Shown: positions 25,788 to 34,536 of the stretch, in pieces
How positions within the stretch are numbered: position 1 is the first letter of the stretch
Layout of the letters: each line of letters starts with the position of its first letter
Assembly: GCF_004297185.1 (NCBI RefSeq)
Contig: NZ_PGCL01000002.1
Span: 554,632-618,631 of the forward strand
DNA length: 64,000 nt
From: Methanofollis fontis
GTDB taxonomy: Archaea; Halobacteriota; Methanomicrobia; Methanomicrobiales; Methanofollaceae
Reading direction: 5' to 3'
Made by a program: the position numbers and the translations under genes
The notes under the pieces: model-generated
Databases searched by the model: none
What the model was told of the DNA's origin: nothing
Seen by the model: only the letters and a program-made list of their open reading frames with translations

Positions 25788-27341
25788 TTATTCCGGGGGA
25801 GAGGCGAGCTGTCGCCGCAGCTCAGCGATCTCATCGACCAGCATCTGGTATGCCCGGCGCTCTTCGGTGACGTCCTCATAGGTGACATAATGGGTGCCGT
25901 CGCAGAGCTCCACCGGACGAAAGAGGAACGCCTTCTCCCCACCGCTCTTGCACCGGACCGCGAAGGTCCGCGGCCTCATCTCCCCCCTGCCCACCTCCGC
26001 AAGGTCGGACTTCCAGGCGGCGATCGCCTCCTTCCGTGCATGGTCGTCAGGGAACGCCTTTTTGAACCACTCCCGTCCGGCGGGGATGTCTGAGAGGGTG
26101 TAGCCGAAGAGGTCGGTGAACCGCCGGTTGAGGAAGGTGTAGCGGCCGTCGGCGTCGATGAGGGCGGCGGCGGAGGGGGAGGAGTCGATCACCTCCCTGA
26201 ACCGGTGCTCGCTCCGGCGGAGGCGTTCCTCGGTCTGACGCCGGGCGATGGCGATCGAGGCCTGGCGGATGAAGGACTCGAACGCCTTCCGGTCGTTGAG
26301 TTCCTCCTGAGGGGTGAAGAAAATACTGGCGATTCCAAAGACCTGGTCCTGCCAGACCAGGCCGATGCCGTACATTTTTCCGAGATTCAGTTCACGGACG
26401 ACGATATCGCAGACGTCCCGAGGGAAAATGCCCGCACAGAGATCATAGAACGAGACCCCGTCCTCCCCGGGCTCCTGATTGAGGATGAACTCGCGCAGGG
26501 GAACAAATCGCTCCGGGGTGTAATTAAACGGAGCACTGGATAAGAGATCCGTAATCGGGAAGACCGTGCCAGGGAGGTCTCTTCCCACAATCCGTTTTGC
26601 ATCCTCCCGAAAGCGACTGTCCTCCATCGCCCGGAGGATCATCTGGCGGTTGACCTCATCGAAGGAGTGCACGATGACACGGGCTTCGGGTACGAGTTCA
26701 CGGATCCTGTCGGCGATATACCAGTAGATATCCGCCTCCGCCGGCAGGTCGACGAGCTCCATCGCCGTCCTCGCGAGAAACTCCATGTTCCGGACGTAGC
26801 GCTTCTGTTCGGTGATGTCCTCGAGCACCAGGGTGCACCCCTTCTCCCCGTCGTCGAAGGTGGTAGGGATCGCCTGCATCTGGTAGAAGAGGTCCGTCCC
26901 ATTGCTCCGGTAGCGGAGGTCGGTGATCACCTGCTCACGCTCCAGACCCTCGACGACGGCGATCGCCTCCGGGGTGGAGACCACCGGGAGTGCTGCCTCC
27001 TCGAGGGTCAGCCCGAGCAGGTCGTCTTTCGAGCGCCTCAGGGCCTGCTGGCACCGGTCGTTCACCTGCACGATCCGCCCGGCGCTGTCCAGGATCAGGA
27101 TCAGGTTCTTGGTGAAGCAGAGAAAGGCGGACATCGGAACGCGCTGGGCAAGCGAGTAGAGCTTGGCGTTCCCGACATTCCGCACGTCGACTTTGCCTGC
27201 GATCTGCATGATCTCCAGGTGCTTCGAGACCGAGTTTCTGGTCACCCCGATCCGTTTCGCCACCTCGGTGATGGTCATACCCTTCGGCCGGAACCGCAGG
27301 GCGCGAAGGATGCGGGTCGGGGTGTCGTCGTCTTCCGGCAT
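25788..27341 (-). CDS. HTH-PAS-GAF-PAS sensor/regulator, copy A
   Basis: A 517-aa soluble protein. An N-terminal winged HTH (about 5-70; GMTITEVAKRIGVTRNSVSKH) is followed by a PAS domain (about 75-185), a GAF-like domain (about 190-330) and a second PAS (about 355-480). There is no kinase core, so it is a one-component regulator binding DNA directly in response to a ligand or redox state. It is almost identical to copy B except within residues 205-317, the core of the GAF domain. ATG 27341 is used; a GTG three codons upstream is possible. Each copy has its own upstream region. Confidence 0.85.
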   Translation of the reverse strand: MPEDDDTPTRILRALRFRPKGMTITEVAKRIGVTRNSVSKHLEIMQIAGKVDVRNVGNAKLYSLAQRVPMSAFLCFTKNLILILDSAGRIVQVNDRCQQALRRSKDDLLGLTLEEAALPVVSTPEAIAVVEGLEREQVITDLRYRSNGTDLFYQMQAIPTTFDDGEKGCTLVLEDITEQKRYVRNMEFLARTAMELVDLPAEADIYWYIADRIRELVPEARVIVHSFDEVNRQMILRAMEDSRFREDAKRIVGRDLPGTVFPITDLLSSAPFNYTPERFVPLREFILNQEPGEDGVSFYDLCAGIFPRDVCDIVVRELNLGKMYGIGLVWQDQVFGIASIFFTPQEELNDRKAFESFIRQASIAIARRQTEERLRRSEHRFREVIDSSPSAAALIDADGRYTFLNRRFTDLFGYTLSDIPAGREWFKKAFPDDHARKEAIAAWKSDLAEVGRGEMRPRTFAVRCKSGGEKAFLFRPVELCDGTHYVTYEDVTEERRAYQMLVDEIAELRRQLASPPE

Positions 27342-28996
27342 ACCCGACACAAGTATAATTCACACGATATACTTTTGCATCCACGGGTGTTCAGAGATTT
27401 ACCTGATAAAGAGGAGATATTTTAGATGCGCCCTGCCACCACCATACTGTTTTCAGGGCGCCGGGCGGGCGACGAGCTGTCGCCGCAGCTCTGCGATCTC
27501 ATCGACCAGCATCTGGTATGCCCGGCGCTCTTCGGTGACGTCCTCATAGGTGACATAATGGGTGCCGTCGCAGAGCTCCACCGGACGAAAGAGGATCGCC
27601 TTCTCCCCACCGCTCTTGCACCGGACCGCGAAGGTCCGCGGCCTCATCTCCCCCCTGCCCACCTCCGCAAGGTCGGACTTCCAGGCGGCGATCGCCTCCT
27701 TCCGTGCATGTTCGTCACGGAACGCCTTTTTGAACCACTCTCGTCCGGCGGGGATGTCGGAGAGGGTGTAGCCGAAGAGGTCGGTGAACTGCCGGTTGAG
27801 GAAGGTGTAGCGGCCGTCGGCGTCGATGAGGGCGGCGGCGGAGGGAGAAGAGTCGATCACCTCCCTGAACCGGTGCTCGCTCCGGCGGAGGCGTTCCTCG
27901 GTCTGACGCCGGGCGATGGCGATCGAGGCCTGGCGGATGAAGGACTCGAACGCCTTCCGGTCGTTGAGTTCCTCCTGAGGGGTGAAGAAAATACTGGCGA
28001 TTCCAAAGACCTGGTCCTGCCAGACCAGGCCGATGCCGTACATTTTTCCGAGATTCAGCGTATGAACACCAATGTCACAGATTTCCTTTGGGATTACACC
28101 TGCACATATATCATAAAATGTTACCTGATTTTTCCCGGGTTTTTGATTAAGAAAAAACTCCCGAAGCGGAAAAAATGTTTCCGGCGTATAATGAAACGGT
28201 GCACTGAATAATAATTCTGTGATTGGAAAAACGGTGCCTACAAGGTCTTTTCCAGCGATTTTTTTTACATTTTCCCGGAAGGTATTATCCTTAATTGACC
28301 TGAGAATCATCTGCCGGTTGACTTCGTCAAAGGAAGTCACCATGACACGGGCTTCGGGTACGAGTTCATGGACCTGTTCGGCAATATACTCATAAATATC
28401 CGCCTCCGCCGGCAGGTCGACGAGCTCCATCGCCGTCCTCGCGAGAAACTCCATGTTCCGGACGTAGCGTTTCTGTTCGGTGATGTCCTCGAGCACCAGG
28501 GTGCACCCCTTCTCCCCGTCGTCAAAGGTGGTTGGGATCGCCTGCATCTGGTAGAAGAGGTCCGTCCCATTGCTCCGGTAGCGAAGGTCGGTGATCACCT
28601 GCTCACGCTCCAGACCCTCGACGACGGCGATCGCCTCCGGGGTGGAGACCACCGGGAGCGCTGCCTCCTCAAGGGTCAGACCGAGCAGGTCGTCTTTCGA
28701 GCGCCTCAGGGCCTGCTGGCACCGGTCGTTCACCTGCACGATCCGCCCGGCGCTGTCCAGGATCAGGATCAGGTTCTTGGTGAAGCAGAGAAAGGCGGAC
28801 ATCGGAACGCGCTGGGCAAGCGAGTAGAGCTTGGCGTTCCCGACATTCCGCACGTCGACTTTGCCTGCGATCTGCATGATCTCCAGGTGCTTCGAGACCG
28901 AGTTTCTGGTCACCCCGATCCGTTTCGCCACCTCGGTGATGGTCATACCCTTCGGCCGGAACCGCAGGGCGCGAAGGATGCGGGTCGGGGTGTCGT
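25806..28996. repeat. Tandem duplication, 1668-bp period, with a replaced 337-bp core
   Basis: Positions n and n+1668 match almost base for base from 25806 to 26390 and from 26728 to 27328; the second copy covers 27474-28058 and 28396-28996. Between these, 26391-26727 and 28059-28395 are equal in length (337 bp) but strongly diverged. The edges are abrupt, right after GAGATTCAG and just before ATATCCGCC. No insertion or deletion separates the copies. Gene conversion of the flanks, or replacement of the core, explains the pattern. Confidence 0.88.
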
Positions 28997-29009
28997 GCTC
29001 CTCCTCCAT
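27453..29009 (-). CDS. HTH-PAS-GAF-PAS sensor/regulator, copy B with a divergent GAF core
   Basis: A 518-aa paralogue of copy A, with the same HTH, PAS, GAF and PAS order. Residues about 205-317 differ strongly: copy B has SIKDNTFRENVKKIAGKD where copy A has AMEDSRFREDAKRIVGRD. The DNA of this block is much more AT-rich than the rest. Outside the block, identity is close to complete. The HTH is unchanged, so both should bind the same DNA sites while sensing different signals. The ends differ (RRQLVARPAP against RRQLASPPE). Confidence 0.85.
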   Translation of the reverse strand: MEEEHDTPTRILRALRFRPKGMTITEVAKRIGVTRNSVSKHLEIMQIAGKVDVRNVGNAKLYSLAQRVPMSAFLCFTKNLILILDSAGRIVQVNDRCQQALRRSKDDLLGLTLEEAALPVVSTPEAIAVVEGLEREQVITDLRYRSNGTDLFYQMQAIPTTFDDGEKGCTLVLEDITEQKRYVRNMEFLARTAMELVDLPAEADIYEYIAEQVHELVPEARVMVTSFDEVNRQMILRSIKDNTFRENVKKIAGKDLVGTVFPITELLFSAPFHYTPETFFPLREFFLNQKPGKNQVTFYDICAGVIPKEICDIGVHTLNLGKMYGIGLVWQDQVFGIASIFFTPQEELNDRKAFESFIRQASIAIARRQTEERLRRSEHRFREVIDSSPSAAALIDADGRYTFLNRQFTDLFGYTLSDIPAGREWFKKAFRDEHARKEAIAAWKSDLAEVGRGEMRPRTFAVRCKSGGEKAILFRPVELCDGTHYVTYEDVTEERRAYQMLVDEIAELRRQLVARPAP

Positions 29010-29246
29010 ACTACGAGCACCAGCGGATTTAGAGAATATAAAGATTCAGGTCGCCGGGCGGAGAACCATCGCCGGCAACAGAACGGGGCGCAGTTGCTCA
29101 AACCTCTTCCTTCACCATAAAGTATTCGGAATCTCAGATCCAGGCAAAAGCCAGAACAACAGGAATGTACTGTGCCGGGGGACGTTCTGAATACACACTG
29201 GAGGCATTTCATACCGAATATATAGACCCTGCATCAAGGTACTATC

Positions 29247-30689
29247 ATGGGCGGTGAAACCGGATCCCGGAAGATGTCCCCGAAGGAATTATCGATTGTT
29301 CTCGTCATCTCGCTCGGTTCGTTCATGGCAGGGCTGGATGCGACCATCGTCAATATCGCACTCCCTGCGATTGGTAAGGCATTCGATGTCTCGACCGTCG
29401 ATGTATCATGGGTGCTGAACGCCTACCTGATCATCCTGGTCAGTCTGCTGCTCGCCTCGTCCCGCCTGGGAGACATCAGGGGCTACCGTCCGGTCTTCCT
29501 CGGAGGTTTCATCGTGTTTACGATCGGATCCGCCATCTGCGGACTCGCTCCGGGCCTTGACGCCCTGATCGGCGCCAGAATGCTCCAGGCGATCGGGGGT
29601 GCGACGATTGCGGCGCTCGGATCGGTGATGGTCACCTCCTACCTCGCGGCCTCGCTCAGGGGTCAGGCGCTCGGCATCGTGGCGATGTTCACGATGCTCG
29701 GTGCGGCGCTCGGACCGGTCATCGGCGGATTTCTGACGAGCGCCTTCTCCTGGCGGTTCATCTTCTACGTCAACATCCCGGTCGGCATCCTGGCGATTCT
29801 GCTCGGTCTGCACGCCATCCCGCGGCTCGCCCCCCCGGCACCGGACGCAAAACTCGATCTGCCCGGAGTCGTGCTCATATTCGTCGCCCTCGGCACCCTC
29901 ATCTTCGGCCTGACCTCACTCCAGGGTGCGGCAAAAACCGGCGCCATAATAGCACTCATCGTTTCGGCGATCTTCTGGGCCGTCTTCATTCTCCGTGAGC
30001 GGAAGGTGGCCGAACCGCTCGTGAACATTGCCCTGTTTAAAAACCGGGCGTTTTCCCTTCAGAATTTCAATATCATGTTCATCCAGATGGGAATGGCCGG
30101 CGTGATGATCCTGATACCGTTTTACCTTGAGATGGTCAGGGACCTCTCGACCGACATTGCAGGAGCGGTGCTGCTCGCCCTGCCGATCGGGATGATCCTC
30201 ACCTCCCCCATCGCCGGCAAAATGTCGGACGTGATCGGGACCAAAAAGCCGATCATCATTGGATTTGTCGTCAGTTCGCTGGCCCTCCTCCTCCTCTCGA
30301 CGCTCGGGCCCGAATCGAGCATCGGTCATGTGTGCATCTACCTCTTCCTCCTCGGGGCAGGGAGCGGCGTGGCATATGCACCCCTGAACAGTGCGGTGAT
30401 GGGAGAGTCGCCGGTGAAGGAGCGGGGCACCGCATCCGGTCTCATCAAGATGATGACAAACCTCGGATCCTCCCTGGGGGTGGCACTGGTGATGCTCGTC
30501 GCCGCCGCCGCACTCGGCCCGAAGCTCGCCGAGGTGGGGGCACACGCAATTCCTGCCGCAGAACTCTCCAGCGGATTCGATGCGGCATTTCTCTTCCTGA
30601 TGGGGGTCGAGGTGCTCGGCATCATTCTGATGCTCCTGGTGAAGGAAAAGGAGGGCGTGTCCTCCGCCGAAGCAGGAGCGTTTGTCTGA
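29247..30689 (+). CDS. MFS drug efflux transporter, DHA2 family (second)
   Basis: A 480-aa protein with about fourteen hydrophobic helices. AGLDATIVNIALPAIGKAFDV is the family signature, SSRLGDIRGYRPVF the loop 2-3 motif and LGAALGPVIGGFLTSAFSW motif C. It should be a proton-driven exporter. Box A AATATATAG at about 29216-29224 puts the start site near the ATG, so the mRNA may be leaderless. It is divergent from sensor copy B, which could regulate it; that is inference. It is distinct in sequence from the transporter at 13376. Confidence 0.88.
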   Translation: MGGETGSRKMSPKELSIVLVISLGSFMAGLDATIVNIALPAIGKAFDVSTVDVSWVLNAYLIILVSLLLASSRLGDIRGYRPVFLGGFIVFTIGSAICGLAPGLDALIGARMLQAIGGATIAALGSVMVTSYLAASLRGQALGIVAMFTMLGAALGPVIGGFLTSAFSWRFIFYVNIPVGILAILLGLHAIPRLAPPAPDAKLDLPGVVLIFVALGTLIFGLTSLQGAAKTGAIIALIVSAIFWAVFILRERKVAEPLVNIALFKNRAFSLQNFNIMFIQMGMAGVMILIPFYLEMVRDLSTDIAGAVLLALPIGMILTSPIAGKMSDVIGTKKPIIIGFVVSSLALLLLSTLGPESSIGHVCIYLFLLGAGSGVAYAPLNSAVMGESPVKERGTASGLIKMMTNLGSSLGVALVMLVAAAALGPKLAEVGAHAIPAAELSSGFDAAFLFLMGVEVLGIILMLLVKEKEGVSSAEAGAFV

Positions 30690-30795
30690 TCGAGCGCACC
30701 ATGCCTTTGACCCTCAGGACGGTTGGTGCGTCCATGCCAGGAACATACGGGTCCTTCCGGGACGCAAAAGAGCAGGAGATACCGGCGGAGGCAGG

Positions 30796-31758
30796 ATGAA
30801 GCCCGAAGAACCCACCCATAAAAGCGTCAAACATCGGATCCACGACATCCTCGAATCGCCGTTCTGGAAGAACAGAACAACGGCCGCGGTCCAGATCACT
30901 CTCGCCCTCGTGATCCTGGCAAACAGCGTCGCAGTCGTCATATTCACCATCCCCGGCATTCAGCCGACGACGCAGTCGGTCCTGAATGCGGCCATCACCT
31001 TCTGTCTTCTGGTATTCGCCGCAGAATACATTCTCCGCCTCTGGGCCTGCACCTCGGCGCCGACGTTCCGGGAGCGGACTGCCGAACGGTTACGGTTCGC
31101 TTCAGGCATCTACCAGATAATCGATCTCATCTCCATACTGCCGCTCTGTTTTCCGATATTCTTCCCCCAGGATTTCGCCCTCCTCCGGATATTCCGGCTG
31201 CTGTCGATCTTCAAACTCGGGCGGTATTCCCGCCGGTCCGCCTCGCTCGCCCAGTTGAAACGGGTTCTCCTCAGGAAACGGGAGATCTTCTCCCTGATGA
31301 TCTTCTTCCTGGTCTTTGTCATCCTCTTCTCCTCGACGGTCATGTATGGCGTCGAACACGATGCCCAACCTGAGAAATTCTCCAGCATTCCCGCCGCCAT
31401 GTGGTGGGCGATGATGACGGTGACGACGGTCGGATACGGCGACATCTACCCGGTAACCCCCATAGGCCAGACGATCGCCTCGTTCGTGACGATCCTCGGC
31501 GTCATGCTCCTCGCACTCCCCTCCGCCATCCTTGCGAGCGGTTTCATCGAGGAACACCAGAGAAAACGTGACGACGGAGGGAGCGAGCGACTCGATGCGG
31601 CGGTCACCCTGCTGGAGCGGATGGGGGCGCTGAAGGAAAAGGGGCATCTCACGTCCGGTGAATTTGCGGAGTATAAAGGGCTGATACAACGCCTCTGTCA
31701 GGAGGATGAGGGTGGAGGGGGGGAGGAGACAGCAGCCGAGACAACTGCCGGGAAGTGA
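30796..31758 (+). CDS. Voltage-gated-type potassium channel
   Basis: A 320-aa six-helix channel. The selectivity filter is MTVTTVGYGDIYPVT, preceded by the pore helix PAAMWWAMM. S4 carries spaced arginines and lysine (LLRIFRLLSIFKLGRYSRR). S1-S3 lie at about residues 30-115. The cytosolic C-terminus (about 255-320) is charged, with a short helical ERMGALKEKGHLTSGEFAEY resembling the SHOCT pattern. ATG 30796 follows GGCGGAGGCAGG. It should carry K+ at the plasma membrane and may aid osmotic control along with the AblAB pathway. Confidence 0.88.
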   Translation: MKPEEPTHKSVKHRIHDILESPFWKNRTTAAVQITLALVILANSVAVVIFTIPGIQPTTQSVLNAAITFCLLVFAAEYILRLWACTSAPTFRERTAERLRFASGIYQIIDLISILPLCFPIFFPQDFALLRIFRLLSIFKLGRYSRRSASLAQLKRVLLRKREIFSLMIFFLVFVILFSSTVMYGVEHDAQPEKFSSIPAAMWWAMMTVTTVGYGDIYPVTPIGQTIASFVTILGVMLLALPSAILASGFIEEHQRKRDDGGSERLDAAVTLLERMGALKEKGHLTSGEFAEYKGLIQRLCQEDEGGGGEETAAETTAGK

Positions 31759-31911
31759 TGAACCGAGGGCGGCACACCGTGCTCGGTGCGGTTCTCCGAT
31801 CCGCAGGAAATACCATGTAAGCGATCACAGCATATACACGCCTGCCATAACCCGGACCATCAGCGGATTTTTAAGGCCCTGTTTTGAAAAAGAACTGAAC
31901 AAAATCGAGAG

Positions 31912-31983
31912 AGCCGCCGGAGGGATTTGAACCCTCGACCTGCTGATTACGAATCAGCCGCTATACCTCTAAGCCACGGCGGC
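31912..31983 (-). tRNA. trnT: tRNA-Thr, anticodon CGT
   Basis: On the minus strand the 72-nt cloverleaf has acceptor stem GCCGCCG/CGGCGGC, anticodon stem-loop GCTGA-TTCGTAA-TCAGC with anticodon CGT (reads ACG), and T-arm GAGGG-TTCAAAT-CCCTC. The discriminator is U, as usual for archaeal tRNA-Thr. The 3' CCA is not encoded and there is no intron. The D-stem is short, with one mismatch. TrmO and YrdC encoded in the window act on tRNAs of this ANN-decoding class. Confidence 0.95.
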
Positions 31984-32031
31984 GTACCCAATAATATCGA
32001 CCTTACGGCTAAAAAAGATAGCGACGGCGGG

Positions 32032-32325
32032 TCAGGAATAGCCCCGCATCGTGACGTTCGTCTCGCCGGACTTCTCTGAGGGCGCCTGAATCGTCCCGAA
32101 CTTCTCCTCGTAGTCCTTCATGCTCCGGGAAAGCACGGCGATGAGGTTCTTGGCGTGTCTGGGAGTGATGGAGACAATCGACTTCGCCCGCGCCTGGTTC
32201 GTCCCCGGGATCTCGTGGAGGAAGATGAACGTGAACTCATCCTCCTTGTATGCAACCTGGATGCGGTTGGCATAGACCGGGTCGAGACCCTGCGGAACGC
32301 TGACCGCGATTTCCTTCTGGCTCAT
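32032..32325 (-). CDS. DUF3467 family protein
   Basis: A 97-aa protein matching DUF3467: YANRIQVAYKEDEFTFIFLH at the centre and SITPRHAKNLIAVLSRSMKDYEEKFG near the end. Members are small, of unknown function, found widely in bacteria and archaea. ATG 32325 is 40 bp from the divergent Cas4-like gene. The tRNA-Thr lies 48 bp beyond its stop. Confidence 0.82.
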   Translation of the reverse strand: MSQKEIAVSVPQGLDPVYANRIQVAYKEDEFTFIFLHEIPGTNQARAKSIVSITPRHAKNLIAVLSRSMKDYEEKFGTIQAPSEKSGETNVTMRGYS

Positions 32326-32365
32326 ACCATAAGGTATAAGCAGAGGGTGGATAAGGAGTTGTCCC

Positions 32366-33040
32366 ATGGACGATTCCCCCGACCTGATCGGTGTCTCCGC
32401 CGTCTCCGCCGCCCACTTCTGCCCCCTTCGTCTCTATTATGACCGCCGGGAGGAGCACGAGGAACCACCGCGCTATGCCGTCTGCAAACAGGTCTCCTAC
32501 CACCTTGGAGAGCCCTTCGACCCGACGGCGATCTGGCAGGAGATCCTGACCGTGCTGCCCCATGCCGGGAGCGAGGAGCACGAACTCTTCGAGCAGTGCA
32601 TGGAGAATTGCAGGGACAGGGAATGGGTCCGCTTCTCCGATGCCGACGTGCCGGTCTCATCGCACACCCTCGGCATCCGCGGCGTCGTCGACAAGGCCGA
32701 TCCGGCCCTGCCCGGTTTTGCGATCACCCGCTCGAGCGAGGCACCTAAGGCCGGCGTCCATGCCACCGACCGCCTGCGGATCGCCTGCTTCACCGCATGT
32801 GTCCAGGAAACCCTCGGGCTTGCGGTGGACGGGGGGTATGTAGAGTACGTCCCCTCGGGCGTCATCCGCTTCTGTACCCCCGGACCGCGCGACCGGCGGG
32901 CGATGCTCAGGGCAATCGCCGCCGCACAGTCGGTCGAAGCGGGAAAAATCCCGCAAAAACCCCTCAACCCCCGTTGCACCCGCTGCCCCTATCAGGAGAG
33001 GTGCAGTCCGGGACCGAAAAAACTCTCAGACCTGCTCTGA
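32366..33040 (+). CDS. Cas4-like Fe-S protein, nuclease site apparently lost
   Basis: A 224-aa Cas4/RecB-fold protein. VSAVSAAHFCPLRLYYDRR carries the first cluster cysteine, and CTRCPYQERC near the C-terminus the other three. GIRGVVDKADPA aligns with the catalytic Asp strand, but the next strand reads FAITRSSEAPKAG where Cas4 has a hydrophobic E-x-K. The pair is not evident, so nuclease activity is doubtful. DRLRIACFTACVQETLGLAV fits the following helix. AAGGAG precedes ATG 32366. It is isolated from CRISPR loci and may have a repair or regulatory role. Confidence 0.7.
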   Translation: MDDSPDLIGVSAVSAAHFCPLRLYYDRREEHEEPPRYAVCKQVSYHLGEPFDPTAIWQEILTVLPHAGSEEHELFEQCMENCRDREWVRFSDADVPVSSHTLGIRGVVDKADPALPGFAITRSSEAPKAGVHATDRLRIACFTACVQETLGLAVDGGYVEYVPSGVIRFCTPGPRDRRAMLRAIAAAQSVEAGKIPQKPLNPRCTRCPYQERCSPGPKKLSDLL

Positions 33041-33958
33041 CTCGAGCAGGCTTCTGGAAACAATATATTCGCCCTTCGCCTCTCTGGTCGTCCCGACGAT
33101 GAGCCACTGCGTATCGCCGTGCTCCTCCAGCACGCCGGCGGCCTCGATCGTCTCCCCTGCCAGCGCCTGCCCGCAGTAGGTGTGGGTGAAGGAGATCACC
33201 CGCGAGACCGACTCGTGCTCCACCTCATAGACGGCCGGCGAATCGAAGGAATGCGAGGCATCGGTGACGACCGCCTCGATCCGGGCCCGCCCGATCTCCC
33301 GGCCCCGCCCTGCAGGCGCCGAGGCGAGGGCGTCATAGGAGCGCGTATAGAGGAGATCGAACCATGTGTCCCCGAACTCCCCCCGGTTCCACTTCCTCCC
33401 CTCATGGAGGACGAAGACATCAAAAGAGATCTCGGGGACCCGTTTCTCATACACCCGCCGCCACATCTCCTCGCTCATGCCGGGCAGTCTCCCCGCTCCG
33501 ACAAGGCGGGCGAGCTGCGCCTGCGCCAAGAACCAGGCCGCGCCATAGACCACCAGGTCGATATCAGATGCCCCATTCTCAAGCCCGACAAGCCGAGAAC
33601 CGGTGCAGCCCACCGATCCCGCCGGGAGATCGAAGTGGGAGAGGAGCGCCGCCACCCTCGGATCCCGTGAGGCGATCCAGTCGATCCGCTCCTCGGGTTT
33701 GTAGATCCTCAGGATATCGGCGATGGGCACGCGGTGGAGGCCATCGAGATACTCGGGTTTGTGTGCCCTGATATAGTCGTACGCCGGTTCGAAATCGAGC
33801 TTTGTGTAGCGCCGCCCCGCCGGGTCCACACGCTCACCGTCGGGGTCAGGGACATAGCGCAGCACGCACCCGGCCCGTTCGGTGTTGTCATAGGCGGAGA
33901 CCGCATAGATCCGCCCCTCAATATCCTCTACAAAATCGCGTAACCTGATCGGCTTCAT
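33026..33958 (-). CDS. Predicted nucleotidyltransferase-domain protein
   Basis: About 310 aa. The centre holds CTGSRLVGLENGASDIDLVV, the G-S...D-x-D pattern of pol-beta-type nucleotidyltransferases. The N-terminal 100 residues (IRLRDFVEDIEGRIYAVSAY) form a separate domain, and the last 100 are beta-rich. It is conserved in methanogens without known function, as far as I recall. ATG 33958 has GCGGAG five nt upstream. It is the last gene of an operon with yrdC and an ACT protein, and it overlaps the convergent Cas4-like gene by 15 nt. Confidence 0.75.
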   Translation of the reverse strand: MKPIRLRDFVEDIEGRIYAVSAYDNTERAGCVLRYVPDPDGERVDPAGRRYTKLDFEPAYDYIRAHKPEYLDGLHRVPIADILRIYKPEERIDWIASRDPRVAALLSHFDLPAGSVGCTGSRLVGLENGASDIDLVVYGAAWFLAQAQLARLVGAGRLPGMSEEMWRRVYEKRVPEISFDVFVLHEGRKWNRGEFGDTWFDLLYTRSYDALASAPAGRGREIGRARIEAVVTDASHSFDSPAVYEVEHESVSRVISFTHTYCGQALAGETIEAAGVLEEHGDTQWLIVGTTREAKGEYIVSRSLLESEQV

Positions 33959-33960
33959 AT

Positions 33961-34536
33961 TCACTCCGCAAGAAAGGCCCCGATCTCCTCGATCCCGGAT
34001 CCCGGTCGGATCACCCTCCAGTGGAGAAGGTCGACGACCGTGCTCGGAATCCCGGGCAACTGCCCACCGTCGATGAGGAGATCATGGGAAACATGCACAT
34101 CATTGGCAGAGACCGGATCGGGTCTGCCGTGGATATTCGCTGAGGTCGCCGTGATCGGGGCGTCGAGTTCCCGGATGATCGAGAGGGGCACCGGATGGTC
34201 GGGGAAGCGGATGCCGATCATGCCGGTGCCGCCGGTGAGGATTTCGGGGATGCAGGACTTCGCCCTGAGCACCACCGTCACCGGGCCCGGCAGAAAACGG
34301 TCGATGAAGGCATCGGCCCGCCGGTCGAGATGGGCGATCGCCGCCAGCATCTCCACATCAGAGACCGCCACCGAGATCGGCATCACACGGGGGCGCATCT
34401 TTACCTGATAGACCCGTTCGATTGCGTTTTCTGAGAAGGCGTCCGCTCCGAGTCCATAGATCGTATCGGTCGGATAGACCACCAGTCCGTCCTGCCTGAG
34501 CACTGCCACCGCACGCTGAATGATATCCTCGTCCAT
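33961..34536 (-). CDS. tsaC: L-threonylcarbamoyladenylate synthase (YrdC/Sua5 family)
   Basis: A 191-aa YrdC-fold enzyme that makes threonylcarbamoyl-AMP from Thr, bicarbonate and ATP, the first step of t6A37 formation in tRNA. DGLVVYPTDTIYGLGADAFS is the conserved start, VYQVKMRPRVMPISV binds the nucleotide, and TATSANIHGRPDP and GIPSTVVDL are the later motifs. It is the single-domain form. Its ATG overlaps the ACT gene stop by one base (TGATG). Confidence 0.92.
   Translation of the reverse strand: MDEDIIQRAVAVLRQDGLVVYPTDTIYGLGADAFSENAIERVYQVKMRPRVMPISVAVSDVEMLAAIAHLDRRADAFIDRFLPGPVTVVLRAKSCIPEILTGGTGMIGIRFPDHPVPLSIIRELDAPITATSANIHGRPDPVSANDVHVSHDLLIDGGQLPGIPSTVVDLLHWRVIRPGSGIEEIGAFLAE

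Noticed and set aside
31912..31983. tRNA-Thr as an integration site for the island
   Set aside because: It is about 9 kb from the integrase with ordinary chromosomal genes between, and no repeat of its 3' end was noticed near the island.
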